Assembly (NCBI GenBank): GCA_034509735.1
Contig: JACGWO010000012.1
Span: forward strand, 23,837,188 to 23,901,187
Direction: 5' to 3'
DNA: 64,000 nucleotides
From: Sesamum alatum
Taxonomy: Eukaryota > Streptophyta > Magnoliopsida > Lamiales > Pedaliaceae
The notes under the pieces were generated by a model. The model made no database searches. It saw nothing but the letters and a program-made list of their open reading frames with translations, and was not told where the DNA came from. This document shows positions 24,015 to 36,000 of the stretch, piece after piece. The position numbers and the translations under genes are program-made. How positions within the stretch are numbered: position 1 is the stretch's first letter; each line of letters opens with the position of its first letter.

Positions 24015-25070
24015 GGGTTAAATACACTTTGCCCCTGAACTATCCTTGATTAACATTTACCCCTCCTAAACTAACAAATGTAACACTTTTCCCCTAAAAC
24101 TAAATATTTGAACAGTATTGCCCTTATATTACGGGAAAAATGCAAGCAACCCCCTGTGATATTGCAAATGTGCAAATTACTCTCCTATGAAAAATAAAAT
24201 AGTAATTCACCCCCCTGTATTTTTTAAAATGAATTAATTTACCTCCCCATGTTCTTTAAAATGGAGCAATTTATCTCCCTAGATAGGGGTGTAAATTGCT
24301 CAATTTTAAAGAATACAGGGAGGTAAATTGCTATTTTTTTTCATAGGGGGATAATTTGCTCATTTACAATATCACAGGGAGGTAAATTGCGTTAAACCCC
24401 TCATATTACATATGTATACTTTTAATTCAAAAGCCTTTTTTTTTTTTTTAGCACTTTTGCATTTCAAGTTTAATATTGCAAAAAATTTATTTTAATTATA
24501 ATAAAGTAAATTAATAAGTTAAAGGCTCAAATCTTATTATATTTTACAAACTCAAATTTAAGTAACGAATGAGCACAGTAAATATACAAAAAACTTTCAT
24601 GTAAAAGATTTTATTAATTTGGTAATAAAACTAAGTTATTAATTATTTAATTTTTTAAATAAAAATGAGTAATTACATATCTTTTTTTTCTTTAAAATAT
24701 ATGATAAAATTAAATTTATTCAATTTTTTTCTAAAAGTGTTTAACTTTTGGTTAAGCATATATATATTGTCAATTTTTTTTAAAAGTATACATAAGTTGT
24801 TGGGATATTATATTTATTGGGTATCTATTATATATATTAACTTATTAATCCACTTTTAATTTAAATTCTTCATTTATTAAAAAAAAGTAGTTAGAAAATA
24901 ATTTGGTGATGATTTAATGGGCAAAATACTATATTATATTGTGAATAATATAATTATTCAAGGCATGAGGGGCAATTTTGTCCAACTAGAGAGATAAGTG
25001 TTATATTTATTAGTTTAGGTGGGTAAATGTTACATCATGAATCGTTAGGGGGGCAAACTGTATTTAATCC
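24015..25070. mobile_element. Foldback MITE, Mutator-type, 9-bp TSD
   Basis: The left end GGGTTAAATACACTTTGCCC and the right end GGGCAAACTGTATTTAATCC are inverted copies; further inward ACATTTACCC / GGGTAAATGT pair as well. Perfect 9-bp flanks TTAATTAAA lie at 24006-24014 and 25071-25079. A second, unrelated foldback element is nested inside (24133-24399). The core is AT-rich and non-coding. Confidence 0.8.
24133..24399. mobile_element. Nested foldback MITE, 10-bp TSD
   Basis: The left arm GGGAAAAATGCAAGCAACCC and the inverted right arm ending GTTAAACCC are continued by CCCTGTGATATTG / CAATATCACAGGG. Flanks CTTATATTAC (24123-24132) and CTCATATTAC (24400-24409) match at 9 of 10 bases. Partial relatives occur at about 51695-51860 and 62380-62490. 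Confidence 0.75.
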
Positions 25071-25399
25071 TTAATTAAATGAAATTCGATTATTTAATAA
25101 TCAATTATTCAAATGTTTTGACAAACTCACTCTTAAACTGGCTTAGGTTGCTCTAAAGTTGCAATGAAGTCTTAGCACTTGCATAATCATAATACCTATC
25201 ACTAGCTGTCCTTTCCCAACTAAAATGATTATTACAAAAGTATTGTGTTTCTACACTGACTAATTACTATGGTAAGAAATGAAAATTATTTGAGCAAAAT
25301 TTGCTCAATTAGAAAAATGATTTTGGGTCAAAAATTCCAAGCTAAACGCCTGAATGATGCAAGGGAAAGGGAACCTGCAAAAGAAAAATGTTAGCACTC
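25071..25399. other. Short AT-rich interval
   Basis: No gene or recognisable element. Confidence 0.4.
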
Positions 25400-26333
25400 C
25401 GACGCTCAAATCAGTGATTTGTCAGAAAGAAATAAATTGAAAACGCAATGCGAATGAAGAATGTAATCATGTTAGGTGTAACATGAAATAATCATGTAGT
25501 GTACTAGCGTGTGAATACGTTACCCAATTTAGGGTGAACACTTTGTATTTATAAATGCAAGAGTCCCCTTAGACTGAGAGGTGTAAAAGGGCTAGGATTC
25601 CTAGAGGCACTAGAAAAAATTTAATATTTAACCATGGCTAACTGACATGGTTAAAATAAATAGTCGTAGTGAATAGTCATTCACCATGATCATAAAACGG
25701 TTATTGACTGTGGTATTTGCTAGTGTGACTAAAATATTTGTCATCGCAAAAATATTTGCTATGACTCATAATCATGGCCAAAAGAGTTTTCATGGTGCAT
25801 AATCTAGGTTTGTATAATGGTTTTTTTAACCATGAATGATAATAATTACTTACAATGGTTTTAGTCCGTAACCAATAATGAATTTTCTTCTAGTGAGGGT
25901 GATCGAGAGAGAACTCCCAGATTCTGTGGGCACTGGTGGATGACTCCGCCACAAACACGACTTTGGGCTCACGGATAAGGACACCTATCTCCACCTCGCA
26001 TCCTTCTCAGGATTCAGTTATCCCTCCACGTCGCTTGGTGACGCGGGCCTCTATCGCTTTGCTGGCAGACTTTGTGGCGTTCGGACTGGGTTGTTACGCC
26101 TCGTTAGTGGGGCTGGCCCAATCGAGGCTGGGCATACCCCTAGGCTTCACTTCTTCCTTGGACCAAAAGGAGGCGTGGGCCATCCCTCATGGGCCTCACG
26201 ACTCTTTCTCTTGTTGAGGACTGTACTCCTAGCTTGGGATCGTCCGACTCTGGGGCTTGGCCACTTGCTCGACGAACTTGGGGCCTCGTCTATTGGGCTT
26301 GGATCAGGCCTGCTCGATTTATCCCCATCAATT
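25400..26333 (+). mobile_element. LTR-like remnant split by a CACTA MITE
   Basis: The upstream part contains a TATA-like TATTTATAAATG near 25549, and the downstream part (25900-26333) is GC-rich, non-coding and ends in TTTATCCCCATCA, a form common at plant LTR ends. The 288-bp CACTA element at 25608-25895 sits in the middle with a perfect duplication of AGG. The left limit is not defined and no internal retrotransposon genes are present. Frames inside 25936-26348 have no known domain. Confidence 0.35.
25608..25895. mobile_element. CACTA-type MITE, TSD AGG
   Basis: Begins CACTAGAAAAAAT and ends TTTTCTTCTAGTG; flanking AGG at 25605-25607 and 25896-25898. The interior repeats AACCATGG and its inverse, as in the 8035-8763 element. 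No coding capacity, so it depends on an autonomous CACTA transposase elsewhere. Confidence 0.82.
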
Positions 26334-27459
26334 ATCAATAATAATTAATTATGATTATACAATGATTATTCACCGATGTTGCATAAGCAAAATCAAAATA
26401 TTAATTACACCTAAAATACATGGCAAATATACCTTAGTCACAACAAAAAATTATGGCAAATATTCTGACCATAATTAGACTCATAATAAATGTTAATTAA
26501 TTATAGTTAAAATTTAAATTTTCATATTAGTTTGTTCGATCGAGACCGGCACTATTGATATTACTATAATGCAGGGAACAACCCATTTTTTATTTTTTTA
26601 GTAGATTTTTGTAATAGAAAAGGTTATATATCATATTAAATTTGTAGTCTTTGATTTATTTATTTTTATTTTTATTTTTGTATTACTTCTCATTAATTCT
26701 AAAAATATTCATTTATTATTGAATCATTCACATGAATTTATTGAAATTCATATAATAAAAATAACATAATTCCATTTTTTTTCTTTTAGGTAAAAGAAGA
26801 TTAATATTAGTTTCCCCCAAAAAAAACTCTCAAACTGATTCTAATCTATTAAATATTAAGTTATAAATGTACAGTGTTTAACAACAGACTATATATCTTA
26901 TATATCCTGTATGTATCATTGGAGATCTTAACACTACACAATATAATTATACTGCTCTTATATAATATTTGGTGTAATTACACGTAAACACCATATAATT
27001 TGAAAATTACATCTTGTTTTCATTCCAGAAGTAGATCACTTTCATTAGTCAAAATAGATAGAATTTGTTGATAATAGTAAAATTAAAAACTGAATAAATA
27101 TCCATATTTACCCCTAATTGACTTATCACTAACTTATTGCAAGTCAAACAAATCTATTCTAGTCAAATTATACTTATAAGGGTAAAGATGTACCTCCTCA
27201 TTTGCACTTGCTTGTGGAGAGTATAAAGATAATTTAATTAAAAAAAATTATTTGACTTATAATAATTCAATAATAAGTTAACTGGGAATATATATGAATT
27301 TTAATTCAATTTTTTGAATTTTAACAAATGAAGAAATTTATTTATTTTATGAAAACAAACATAAAAAATATTAAATATAAATTTCAAATCATAAAAAATT
27401 TAATTATACCAAATTTCACGAAAGAACCACGTAATTATACAAATTCTTTATTCCACTTC
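26334..27459. other. AT-rich intergenic stretch
   Basis: No gene or bounded element is seen between the LTR-like remnant and the promoter of the DUF7950 gene. Confidence 0.5.
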
Positions 27460-27539
27460 AAATGTATCTATCCAAACAGAGGCTATTAACCAAATCAACA
27501 ACAAAACCCTCGTCAAACACTCATATCCAAAACATCCTC

Positions 27540-27910
27540 CCCACCCACGTGGCGCAATCGCCCACACTCACCCCCATTGCATTCCCCTGTTCCTCTCGAA
27601 TCCCGATCGACCACGTATCCCTTGTTCTGGAACTTCCACCGCCGTACACGAGGCCCCAGGTACAACCCTACGTGCCCCTCTTCTGGCTCCCCAGTGACTG
27701 CCACTCCGTCAATTCTCATTGGCTCTCCATCTGGGCCCCACTTCCCTCTCCTCTCATTGGCTGCTCCAGCCTTCTCTCACGTGGGCCCCTCCTCCCCCTA
27801 CCGCCACGTACCACCCTCCACCAATCATCTTCCTCGCACGCGCCTCACCCTCAAACCTTTCCTCGCACGTGCCCAACCCTGTATAAATCTAACTCCCCCA
27901 GATTTTCTGC
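27540..27910 (+). promoter_or_regulatory. G-box/ABRE-rich promoter of the DUF7950 gene
   Basis: A GC-rich block in an otherwise AT-rich region. Three CACGTG G-boxes occur at 27546-27551, 27778-27783 and 27866-27871, plus further ACGT cores (CCACGTATCC near 27609, TACGTGCCC near 27669, CCACGTACC near 27803). A TATA box TATAAAT lies at 27882-27888, about 75 bp before the start codon, placing the transcription start near 27910. Clustered ACGT elements are typical targets of bZIP and bHLH factors (ABA, light); the actual regulator is not known. Confidence 0.7.
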
Positions 27911-27962
27911 TTCTTCGGTGTAAAAGCTTCTTCTCATCAAGAAACCTAATTCTTATAGATAA

Positions 27963-28883
27963 ATGGACCAGAGGGGTGGGTGCTGTATAGCGAGGTACGC
28001 CGGGGGTGCGTACGATATGTCTAAGGTGGACCGGATAATGCTGAGGTTTCGTCCCATAGCTCCAAAACCAGCTTCAACCAACGGATCTTTTTCCGGCGGC
28101 GGAAGCAGTGGATCCATCTCGCCAGAAAACAGCGGCCCGTCTGTTAAAACAGGCCGCGGTAAGAGAAGGCATGCGGCGAAAGATGGGAGTAATAGTACTG
28201 TGAACAAGAGGAGTTGTAATAGCAGGAAGAGGAAGTCATCGCCGGAAAACACCGACTCCGGTGGATCGGTTTCCGGCGGAGAGAAGGTTGTTAAAACTCT
28301 GGCGTTACTGCCGGAGGTACCAGAGGTGAAGGAGAGTCCGAAGGTAGCGTCCAAGCGGAGTTTTCCTTTGTGGCTGAGCTTTGGAAATGAAGGGAGCGGT
28401 GGTGGGATCGTGGCTCCTGCGGCGGCTCGGTCGGGTTTGGACGATCCGACGGCTGCGATGGGGCGGATGGTGGTGGTAGGGTCGTGGGTGAAGGTGGAAT
28501 GCGTGACGGACACGTGGGTGGTGGGTTGTTATGTTTACGACGGAATAGGGCGTACGGACGAGGAGAGGGTGAGGAGTTTGGATCTGGACACGTGTCCGGG
28601 GTTCATATCCGACGGCCTGAACAGGGTGAGGTGGATGAATGCGGCGTACAGGCGGATGGTGGCGGGGGAAGGGGCGAGGGAGGGGGAGGTGGCGGCGTGG
28701 TTGGTGGTGGAGGATGGCGTGACGCTGCCGGTGGGATGCACGGCGTTCACGTGCAGGGTGAGGGTGGTCACGTGCGGGAAGGAGAAGAACCCTAAAACGG
28801 TGCCGTGCGACGTGTGGAGAATGGACTGTGGAGGGTTTGCATGGAGACTGGACACTACGGCTGCTCTCTCTTTGGGTCGGTAA
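27963..28883 (+). CDS. DUF7950-family protein, 306 aa, single exon
   Basis: The ORF starts with the first ATG after the TATA box and ends at TAA 28881-28883. It matches, from memory, the plant-specific family annotated as DUF7950: an N-terminal motif VDRIMLRFRPIAPKP (residues 22-36), a low-complexity Ser/Gly-rich middle with basic clusters such as GKRRH and SRKRKSS (about residues 64-95, possible nuclear localisation), and a conserved C-terminal block (about 170-300). The block includes VVVGSWVKVECVTDTW, LDLDTCPGFISDGLNRVRW and PCDVWRMDCGGFAWRLD. No signal peptide or membrane segment is visible. The coding GC content is much higher than the surroundings. Biochemical function is unknown, and I do not assign one. 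Antisense and shifted frames across this gene are by-products of its high GC. Confidence 0.85.
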   Translation: MDQRGGCCIARYAGGAYDMSKVDRIMLRFRPIAPKPASTNGSFSGGGSSGSISPENSGPSVKTGRGKRRHAAKDGSNSTVNKRSCNSRKRKSSPENTDSGGSVSGGEKVVKTLALLPEVPEVKESPKVASKRSFPLWLSFGNEGSGGGIVAPAAARSGLDDPTAAMGRMVVVGSWVKVECVTDTWVVGCYVYDGIGRTDEERVRSLDLDTCPGFISDGLNRVRWMNAAYRRMVAGEGAREGEVAAWLVVEDGVTLPVGCTAFTCRVRVVTCGKEKNPKTVPCDVWRMDCGGFAWRLDTTAALSLGR

Positions 28884-29167
28884 TTAAGTTAATCAAGTGG
28901 ATTAAGCTAATTAATCTCTAATCAAAATCGTGTTTAGTAAGCAGTACTTCTTGTGTTTAGCGACTACGGATGCAGAAGTCTCTTAGAAATTGTAAATACT
29001 CCTTTTTCCTTTTCTTCCCCCCATTTTTCTATCCTTTTTTATTTATTTCCCCCAATTTTAGAACATCAAAGTATGTTAATTTCTCTTGAATTTTTATGCT
29101 TTGAGTGATAAGAAAATAGTGATCAAAATCACTGTTTTACCATTTAATCTTTTTATTTTAGATTAAT

Positions 29168-29205
<38 letters not shown>

Positions 29206-29232
29206 TGTGAGGCATCTTACAAGCCCGTACGT

Positions 29233-29374
29233 CTTACATAATATTAGATCTTTTGTTAAAAAAAAAAGCTCTTGAAGCCAAATAAGATTATGGAACTCAT
29301 ACGACTTACATAATATTAGATCTTTTGTTAAAAAAATAAGCTCTTGAAGCCAAATAAGATTATGGAACTCATAC
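29233..29374. repeat. Two-copy 71-bp tandem repeat
   Basis: Adjacent copies beginning CTTACATAATATTAGATC and containing AGCTCTTGAAGCCAAATAAG and TATGGAACTCATACGA, almost identical. The minus-strand frame through it repeats the same peptide twice, which is an artefact of the duplication. Confidence 0.75.
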
Positions 29375-29906
29375 GATATTAATAACAATGTTTTATAATT
29401 AATATAATTAAAATTAAAAAAAATAAAATTCTGAAACTGAATTATTTTAGGCGTGTTTATAACTTCTAAAATTTCATTATTGAATTTGTAAGATTTATTT
29501 TCTAAAATTTTTCGAACACTTTTTAATATCTTATAAGTTATTAAAGTTGCAGCCTCAGCAAAACTCTTGCTAAAGATATGTAGGATGGAATATGGTTGGA
29601 GTTGTGCACATGCATATCCATTCCGTTCATCCTTTTGATTTGTTGATCTCCAGGGATGGTGCATGCACTATATACATATGCATCTTTTTTATTCTCGCGA
29701 TGATCCGACAATGGATAAGAATTTTTATTCAAAACTTGTATTTTTTATTTTATTTAATATATGTTTTTTTTGTATATATATTTTTAATAAAGTAATATCG
29801 TATTTTGTACGCGCAGCGTGTATAGTTAATATGAATGGAAGATGAAATATGATTTAAAATAGAAAATTTAAATAAAATGATGGGGGCGCTACATGTTTTG
29901 TTTCGA

Positions 29907-30208
29907 TACTTTATGAAGTATTATCGGAGATCCAAGTATTGATAATGCTTTTTATACATTTATATCATTGAGATAATATATAGTTCAATAACATGAGTTA
30001 TTAGATTCTTGTTTGAACGATAATATCGTCTGATCTGCCTGCACACTCGATATGTAAATAATATTTTAATTATGAAGTATTATTCAGAATATCAAAGTAT
30101 TGATGATGCTTTTATACATTTATATCATGGGGATAGCGGTTCAACAATTCAAGTAATTAGATTTTTATTTGAACAATGCATCGTTTGCATGTACACTCGA
30201 TACGTATA
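29907..30208. repeat. Two-copy ~150-bp tandem repeat
   Basis: Two diverged units share TATGAAGTATTAT, AAGTATTGATAATGC / AAGTATTGATGATGC, TTATACATTTATATCAT, AGATTCTTGTTTGAAC and CACACTCGATATGTA-type tracts in the same order. Non-coding. Confidence 0.65.
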
Positions 30209-31373
30209 GTTAAATTTATAAACTGGGAAAATTATTATAAATATTTTTAGGATTGTTTGATTATAAATTAATGAAGTTTTTCTTTTAACCATTTAATGCA
30301 TCTATTGACGTCATGATGAGTGGGAAAGTAAGATTTAACGAAAATAAATTAAGTAAATAAAAGATAAACTCTAAAAAAAGAAGTTACTAATTCGACGTTC
30401 TTTTTTAAATAGGTTTAATTATTAAAAATATCTTATATAATACACTAAAAGAAATCCTCGGTGCTTCACCAATAGTATAAATTAAATTTAACAATATTCA
30501 TTAATTTTCGTCGAAAAAGAATATTTAACAAAGTTTAAATTTTGTTAATTGAAGTAGGTAAAATGGAGCTAAGCCAATCTACCATCTACAATAATTCAAA
30601 GTAACATAATTATGAAAAGGCGCCCTAAATACTTTTTGGGTTATTATAATATTTAGCAATCGTAACACTTAATGCGTGTGCAAAATAGTAACAATAATAA
30701 AATCAATAATTCACATCGGCAGTTATTATTCTTACTTGTCAAAAAATTGCATGCAGATGCGACTGTAAAGCACACTAGTTGAATTAATTACAAACAACGT
30801 CGAGTTGGATCAATATGTTATTATTATTTAAAAATACTTTCAATTGTAATTTTAAATTAAATTAAATTAAATTTGATTTATAGTTTCAAAAATTTGGGAA
30901 TGTGGATGAGGAAAGGTGTAGGGTTGGGCAGATATTTTTAGTGTGTGAACAACAGAACAGAAGAGAGATCAAATTAGAAAAGCTGCAAAATGTGTGTGTA
31001 AATAAGATAGTAAGGTACGTGTACTGGGACAGGTGGAGTATAGTCACATGCATATGCATGCTTCTCTTTCTGTTCAATTTATTTTTGTCATTTTCTCTTT
31101 TTCTTTTTTAAAAGAAAGATATGTAGTACTACTTTAGCGTAGCACTATTTATGGATGACAACGGGGTGAATCTACTGAGACACGCCCAATAAGAAAAACC
31201 CCGCGATGCCAAACCCGCCCCGCCTCGCCCCTTAAGAAACCCGACCCCATCCCAGTCCATGCCAAACCCGCCCCGTGAAGTCTCGACCCGTCCTTGGTTA
31301 ATTAGTGTCTTAGTGAAGTTAATAAGTTAAAGATGAACTTAAAAATACTACTTTAGTTGAAGTTGATAGTTAG

Positions 31374-31810
31374 CGTGAATTATAATGACTTCCCTTGAGG
31401 TTTGATATAATTATGGATACCTTATCGTTTTTAAAAAAATTACAAATATCCTCTTGAGGTTTATAATTTTTAACCAAAGGCCTGAAATTGTTCATTTTGC
31501 TCTTGATGTTTTTTTTTTCTAATTATAAAAAAATTAGCTGAGACAAATTACATTATTGATCCATGCGTAGAAAACGAAATAAACCTCTCCATGCGCATTT
31601 TAGTCCACAAAAAACAAAAAAAATTTAAAAATCAATAAAAAATTATTCAGTTTTTTAAGGGAATTTTGATCAGTTTAGTCATAAAATGGATGAAAATAGG
31701 TTATTTGTTAGATGGTTACATACCTTAGGGGGGTATTTACATTTTTTAAGAAAACGAGGGGAGTATCTATATTTATGTCAAATCTCGAGGGAGCTCATTG
31801 TAATTCACCC
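31374..31810. mobile_element. Foldback MITE of the GGGTGAATTAC family
   Basis: Left end GTGAATTATAATGACTTCCC and right end CATTGTAATTCACCC are inverted. Inner paired tracts TTGAGGTTTGATATAATTAT and ATTTATGTCAAATCTCGAG also match the family. Target duplication not found. Confidence 0.55.
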
Positions 31811-32149
31811 TAAAAATTATTATGTTAACAAAAAATTAAAGTTTTCATTATTTATATAAGACAATGACAACATATTCAGCAAAATATAACACAATTATTT
31901 TTCAACCTTAAAAAAGGATTAATTTGATAATTTTACAAATTTATGGGACTAAACTAAAAAATTAAACTTATATTGATAATTTTACCCTCCAAAATTAAAA
32001 TTCAAGCACACATTCTCATCAACAAATGGTTAGAGGAACCAAATTGAGAGAAAACTAACGTTTAGAGACGTTGAGGTCAAAAAATAAACTTATGGGACTA
32101 CGGTGATTTTAAATTCAAACTTAAGGGACCAAGTATACTATTTACCCTA

Positions 32150-34031
32150 AGAGTATGTTTGGTTGGGGGAAAAAGTAGAAGTATAGGAGAAGTGGAAATA
32201 AAGGGGATGTATAAGAAAAAGTTTAGAGTATGTTTGGTTGGGTGTAAAAGTGGAGGTATAGGAGAAGTGGAAGTAAAATGAGATGTATAAGAAAAAGTTT
32301 AGTGTTTGGTTTGGAGGAGGAGATGGAAGGGAAGTAAAACTAGATGTATATGAAACTCCTCCGGAGTCCAATTTCGTTTCCGTCCGGAATTGGGCGGAAA
32401 AGTGGAAGTATAAGGCTAAAAAGACAAAAAAAATACATATTTTCTTTTTATTTACTCTATTACCCTTATATATATATATATATTTCCCTCCAATTCTTTT
32501 TTCCTTCCCGCTGATCATATCGTACATAATCACCAGAGAAAATATAACCAAATTGCTAGAAAAACTACTACGTCGAAGTCAACAATCCGGTAAACATACT
32601 TCGTATTTGCGATTTTCAAAAAAAATTATTGATAATTTGCTATTAATCTTGATTGAATATCCTTTTCACTAATCGTGTTCCCTTTTCCCCAATCGGCGTT
32701 CCTTCTACGTTATTTATGGATGTGGCTCTTTACTTTTTGAAGAATCATGTGGAAATGTGTGCCTTCTTTGCATTGCCTTCTCCAATGCATCTGGAGATGA
32801 TATACAAACTTGTTTTTGGTACCAACAAAGACGCTGATATTTGAATTTGGATTCTTTATTTGAGAGTGTTGGTAGTAATTTTTATTTTATTTAAATTGAA
32901 TAATTTAGAATAAATGAACAATAGTCGTTTTGATGAATATTTTTATTAGTAAAACTGGAATTATTGTTATTGTTTGATATATATTTTTATTAATAAGGTT
33001 TCTAAATCTTTATATTAGTATAATATTAACTTTTTATTTTCTGCTACAAAATGAAGAGAAAGAGTTAAACTGTAAAATTACAAAACTTAGTCTTTTCTTC
33101 TCAATCTATTTTTCTCGTACCAAACAAGAGGAAAGTATTTGAGATTTACTTCCCTTCCAATCATACCAAACAACTTGAAGGAAAACTATTATTCTTTCCC
33201 TCCCCCCCTCCCACTTTCACTTCCCCTTTCCACTCATTTGAACTAAACGAACCCTTAGTGTTTGGTTTAGGGGAAAATATGGAGGGGAAGTAAAACTAGA
33301 TGTATATGAGACTCCTCCGGAGTACAATTTCATTTCCGTCCAAAATTGGGTGGAAAAGTGGGAGTATAAGGCCAAAAAAGACAAAAAAATATTTTTATTT
33401 ACTCTATTGCCCATATATATATATTCCTCTCCAATTATTTTCTCTTTCCGGCTGATAATACCGTACATAATCGACAGAGAAAAGATAACTAAATTGTTGT
33501 AAAACTACTACGCCATAGTCAACAATTCGGTAAACATTGCATTTGCGATTTTTTAGAATTTTTTTATTGCTATTTTGCTATTAATCTTGATTGAATAATC
33601 CTTTTTCCCTAATTGTGTTCCCTCTTCCAGCCTCCGCCACGAGTAATTTTAATTTTATTTAAACTGAATAGTTATAGTTTTGAATAAATGAACAATATTT
33701 GTTTTGATGATTATTTTATATTAATAAAAAATATTATTGTTCTTGTTTGATATATATTTTTATTACTAAGGCTTTTAAATCTCTGATATTAGTATAATAT
33801 TAACTTGTTTATTTTCTAATACAAAATGGAAAGAAAATTGTAAAATTACAAAAATTAGTCTTTTCTTCTCGATCTAATTTTCTTGTACCAAACAAGGAAA
33901 AATATTTGAGATTTACTTCCCTTCCAATCATACCAAACAACTTGAAGAAAAACTATTATTCTTTCCCTCGCCTCCCTCCTTCCCCTCCCCTTTTTACTTT
34001 TCGTTTTCTATCATTTGAACCAAACGAACCC
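32150..34031. mobile_element. Compound PIF/Harbinger-like MITE, two head-to-tail copies
   Basis: Left end GAGTATGTTTGGTTGG follows TAA; the right end CCAAACGAACCC is followed by TAA, giving a TAA target duplication around the whole unit. A second internal end (AACTAAACGAACCC then TTA near 33255) separates two related halves. Each half contains GTGTTTGGTTT, ACTAGATGTATATGA, ACTCCTCCGGAGT and TACCAAACAA in the same order. The frames that appear inside (for example 32147-32551 minus) are made of repeat ends and encode nothing recognisable. A decayed relative lies at about 51930-52300. Confidence 0.6.
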
Positions 34032-34979
34032 TAAAAGATTTATATGAGTGTTTGGGAGCGTTAAAAAAAGTGCCTATGAACTTTTGACTTCAAGAAAGCT
34101 ATTTTGAATATTCTCAAGAGCACTTCCTACTTCTAAAACTTAAAGAAAAAACGAGATATCGCTTTTGAGCCAAAGGCTAAAAACTTTTTCTTGGGTGTTT
34201 TTGTTTGCTTTGGTTGTTTTGTAAATAAATATAATTTTATTTTAAATTAATGTGCCCTTATTATAATAATTTATTTCAAATTTAACCTTTGATGTTGGAT
34301 CACTAAACGAAAATTCCTATTGTTAAAACTACAAATGCTATGAGAGAATTTTATTCAATTTTAGCCGATGTATTTAGAGGTTTACAATGAAAAAAGGTTT
34401 AGTAAAAGTATACTAGGAAACAAAATCCTAATTAGTATAAAGAACTATAGATATTTCTATGTAAATATATATTATTATGATTATTATTTCTATCACATTC
34501 CTCTTCTCAATCCCCATAATTTCTCCGCAATCGACAAAAACTTTCTTCAACAAATGCAAATGTTTGTGGCAAAATGATTTCTAATAATTTAAACTCTTCT
34601 TAAAAAATATTTTTTTTTCCCCAAACAATCTAGTTGCAGTTATTGCACTTACGTGGGCTGGAAGTTCAAACTCGTGACACTGGACTGCCCTTTTTTTTTT
34701 TTTTTGGAACATTTAATCACCATGTTTATAATTATAACTTGATACATTTTCTTGTGGATGGGAAAAGTTTATCCAGGTCACTGATTTGTCCATTCGGTAA
34801 ATTACAACTACATCTCCTGAAGTTTGATATAATTTCTTGGATTGATATGATTTGAAAATTTAGAAGTATACTGGGCTCGAATCAAATTTGGATCTCTTGA
34901 AATGAATGTCGAATCAAGATCCATTACGCTCAAATTCGACCCAAATTTGACCCATATGCGTTTTGTTCAGCTACATGAA
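34032..34979. other. AT-rich interval with one truncated MITE end
   Basis: Position 34047 onward (GAGTGTTTGGGAGCG..., then CTTTGGTTGTTTTGTAAATA near 34210) resembles the left part of the element at 57502-58364, without its right end. The rest has no gene. Confidence 0.4.
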
Positions 34980-35382
34980 AAGCCCAAGGAGGCCCATAAT
35001 CGGCCCATCACGAAAAGCCCAACCTAAACAGCAATAGGCCCAACCGGAAAACAAATTCTAACATGAAAAGCACGTGAATTTCTCGGGGGTAAGAAGGTCA
35101 ATGCTAGGCGTGCCCACCACGTGCTCCTTTCTCAATCATCACGACGGTAGTAGATTGTATACCATACTCGCGACATACAGAAGACACGTGTGCTCATCTG
35201 ACACGACGTCATCCAGACAGTACTCTCCAACCGTGTGATCTAGATCCGTGATCACAAAACTAGATTAATCAGCAGGCGTCCGATTTTACGGCTCGAAAAT
35301 CGACGGTGGAAATCGGGGCAAGTCTCGCCTTTAAATAACCGTGATCCCTCGCAGCCAAGGCGCCTCAGCGAATCCTAAGCTC
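34980..35382 (+). promoter_or_regulatory. Promoter and 5' UTR start of the GTE gene
   Basis: Several GGCCCA / GCCCAA site-II-type elements lie at about 34982-35045 (for example AGGCCCATAATCGGCCCATC). CACGTG G-boxes occur near 35069, 35114 and 35183, and there is a TATA-like TTAAATAA at 35331-35338. Site-II elements are usual in promoters of housekeeping plant genes bound by TCP factors. Transcription probably starts near 35365; the first exon ends AAGCTC at 35382, immediately before GTAAGT. Confidence 0.55.
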
Positions 35383-35943
35383 GTAAGTCCTCTCTCTTTC
35401 TCTCTCCTGTTTTTCTCTCTCTAAAGAAACATGTAATATTTATTCATTCCTCTTTTTGTATCTATAGGATTTATATATACAATTTCTAGAATTTCCCTTT
35501 TTTCAATTTGTTTTAGCTTTTAGGGTTCATTCAGACCGGGTGGGACCACCCATTTCCAAGCCCTTACTCTTCTCTTTTCTGGATCCGAACAATTTCAATG
35601 GGGTTGTTGCTTTCGTTCTTTTCTGATTCTAGGGTTTCGGTTCTGCGCTTCCGTCGATTTCTTGAATCAGACAAAAGATGTTAAATGTTATTGAGTTGGA
35701 TTTGAGGTTTGGTATTGCATGATTGTTTGGGTTTGGGTTTTGATTGGATTTAGTTTTGGAATTGTTTGATTGAATTTTAATTTAACCTTGAGAAGGACGA
35801 AGATAAAATTGTAAATTGAAGTTGAGTAAGAAACGACAAGATTTATAAAGACTGTATTCTGGACATGATATATTGCATATGTGGTACGAATTGAGGTGTT
35901 TCAGTTGAAATCTGTTTTGAAAGTTGGGCTTTTTAATGGTCAG
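35383..35943 (+). other. Probable 5' UTR intron of the GTE gene
   Basis: A strong donor GTAAGTCC at 35383 is followed by a CT-rich stretch. Acceptor candidates are GTGTTTCAG ending at 35904 and AATGGTCAG ending at 35943. Leader introns are common in plant GTE genes. The coding start at 36001 lies downstream either way. Confidence 0.5.
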
Positions 35944-36000
35944 AGCAGAAGTTTTTGAATAAGGACGAGTTGATATGAGTAGAATCTGGGGATTGAATTT

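Larger units (their letters stand above)
28884..31373. other. Intergenic region with tandem repeats
   Basis: No gene is supported. It holds the 3' flank of the DUF7950 gene, an (AT)n run at about 29171-29203, a two-copy 71-bp tandem repeat (29233-29303 and 29304-29374) and a two-copy ~150-bp tandem repeat (about 29907-30057 and 30058-30208). A short GC-rich patch of CCCGCCCCGCC type lies near 31210-31290. Confidence 0.5.

Noticed and set aside
27462..27990. Pro/Ser-rich plus-strand frames of 137-153 codons
   Set aside because: They cover the promoter and leader of the DUF7950 gene; composition follows the local GC bias and they lack domains.
27953..28513. A 186-codon minus-strand frame across the DUF7950 gene
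   Set aside because: It is the complement of a real GC-rich coding region, shows no known motif, and the plus-strand frame has family motifs, a promoter and a TATA box.
29170..29664. 164-codon minus-strand frame
   Set aside because: It is produced by the 71-bp tandem repeat and an (AT)n run; the peptide simply repeats.
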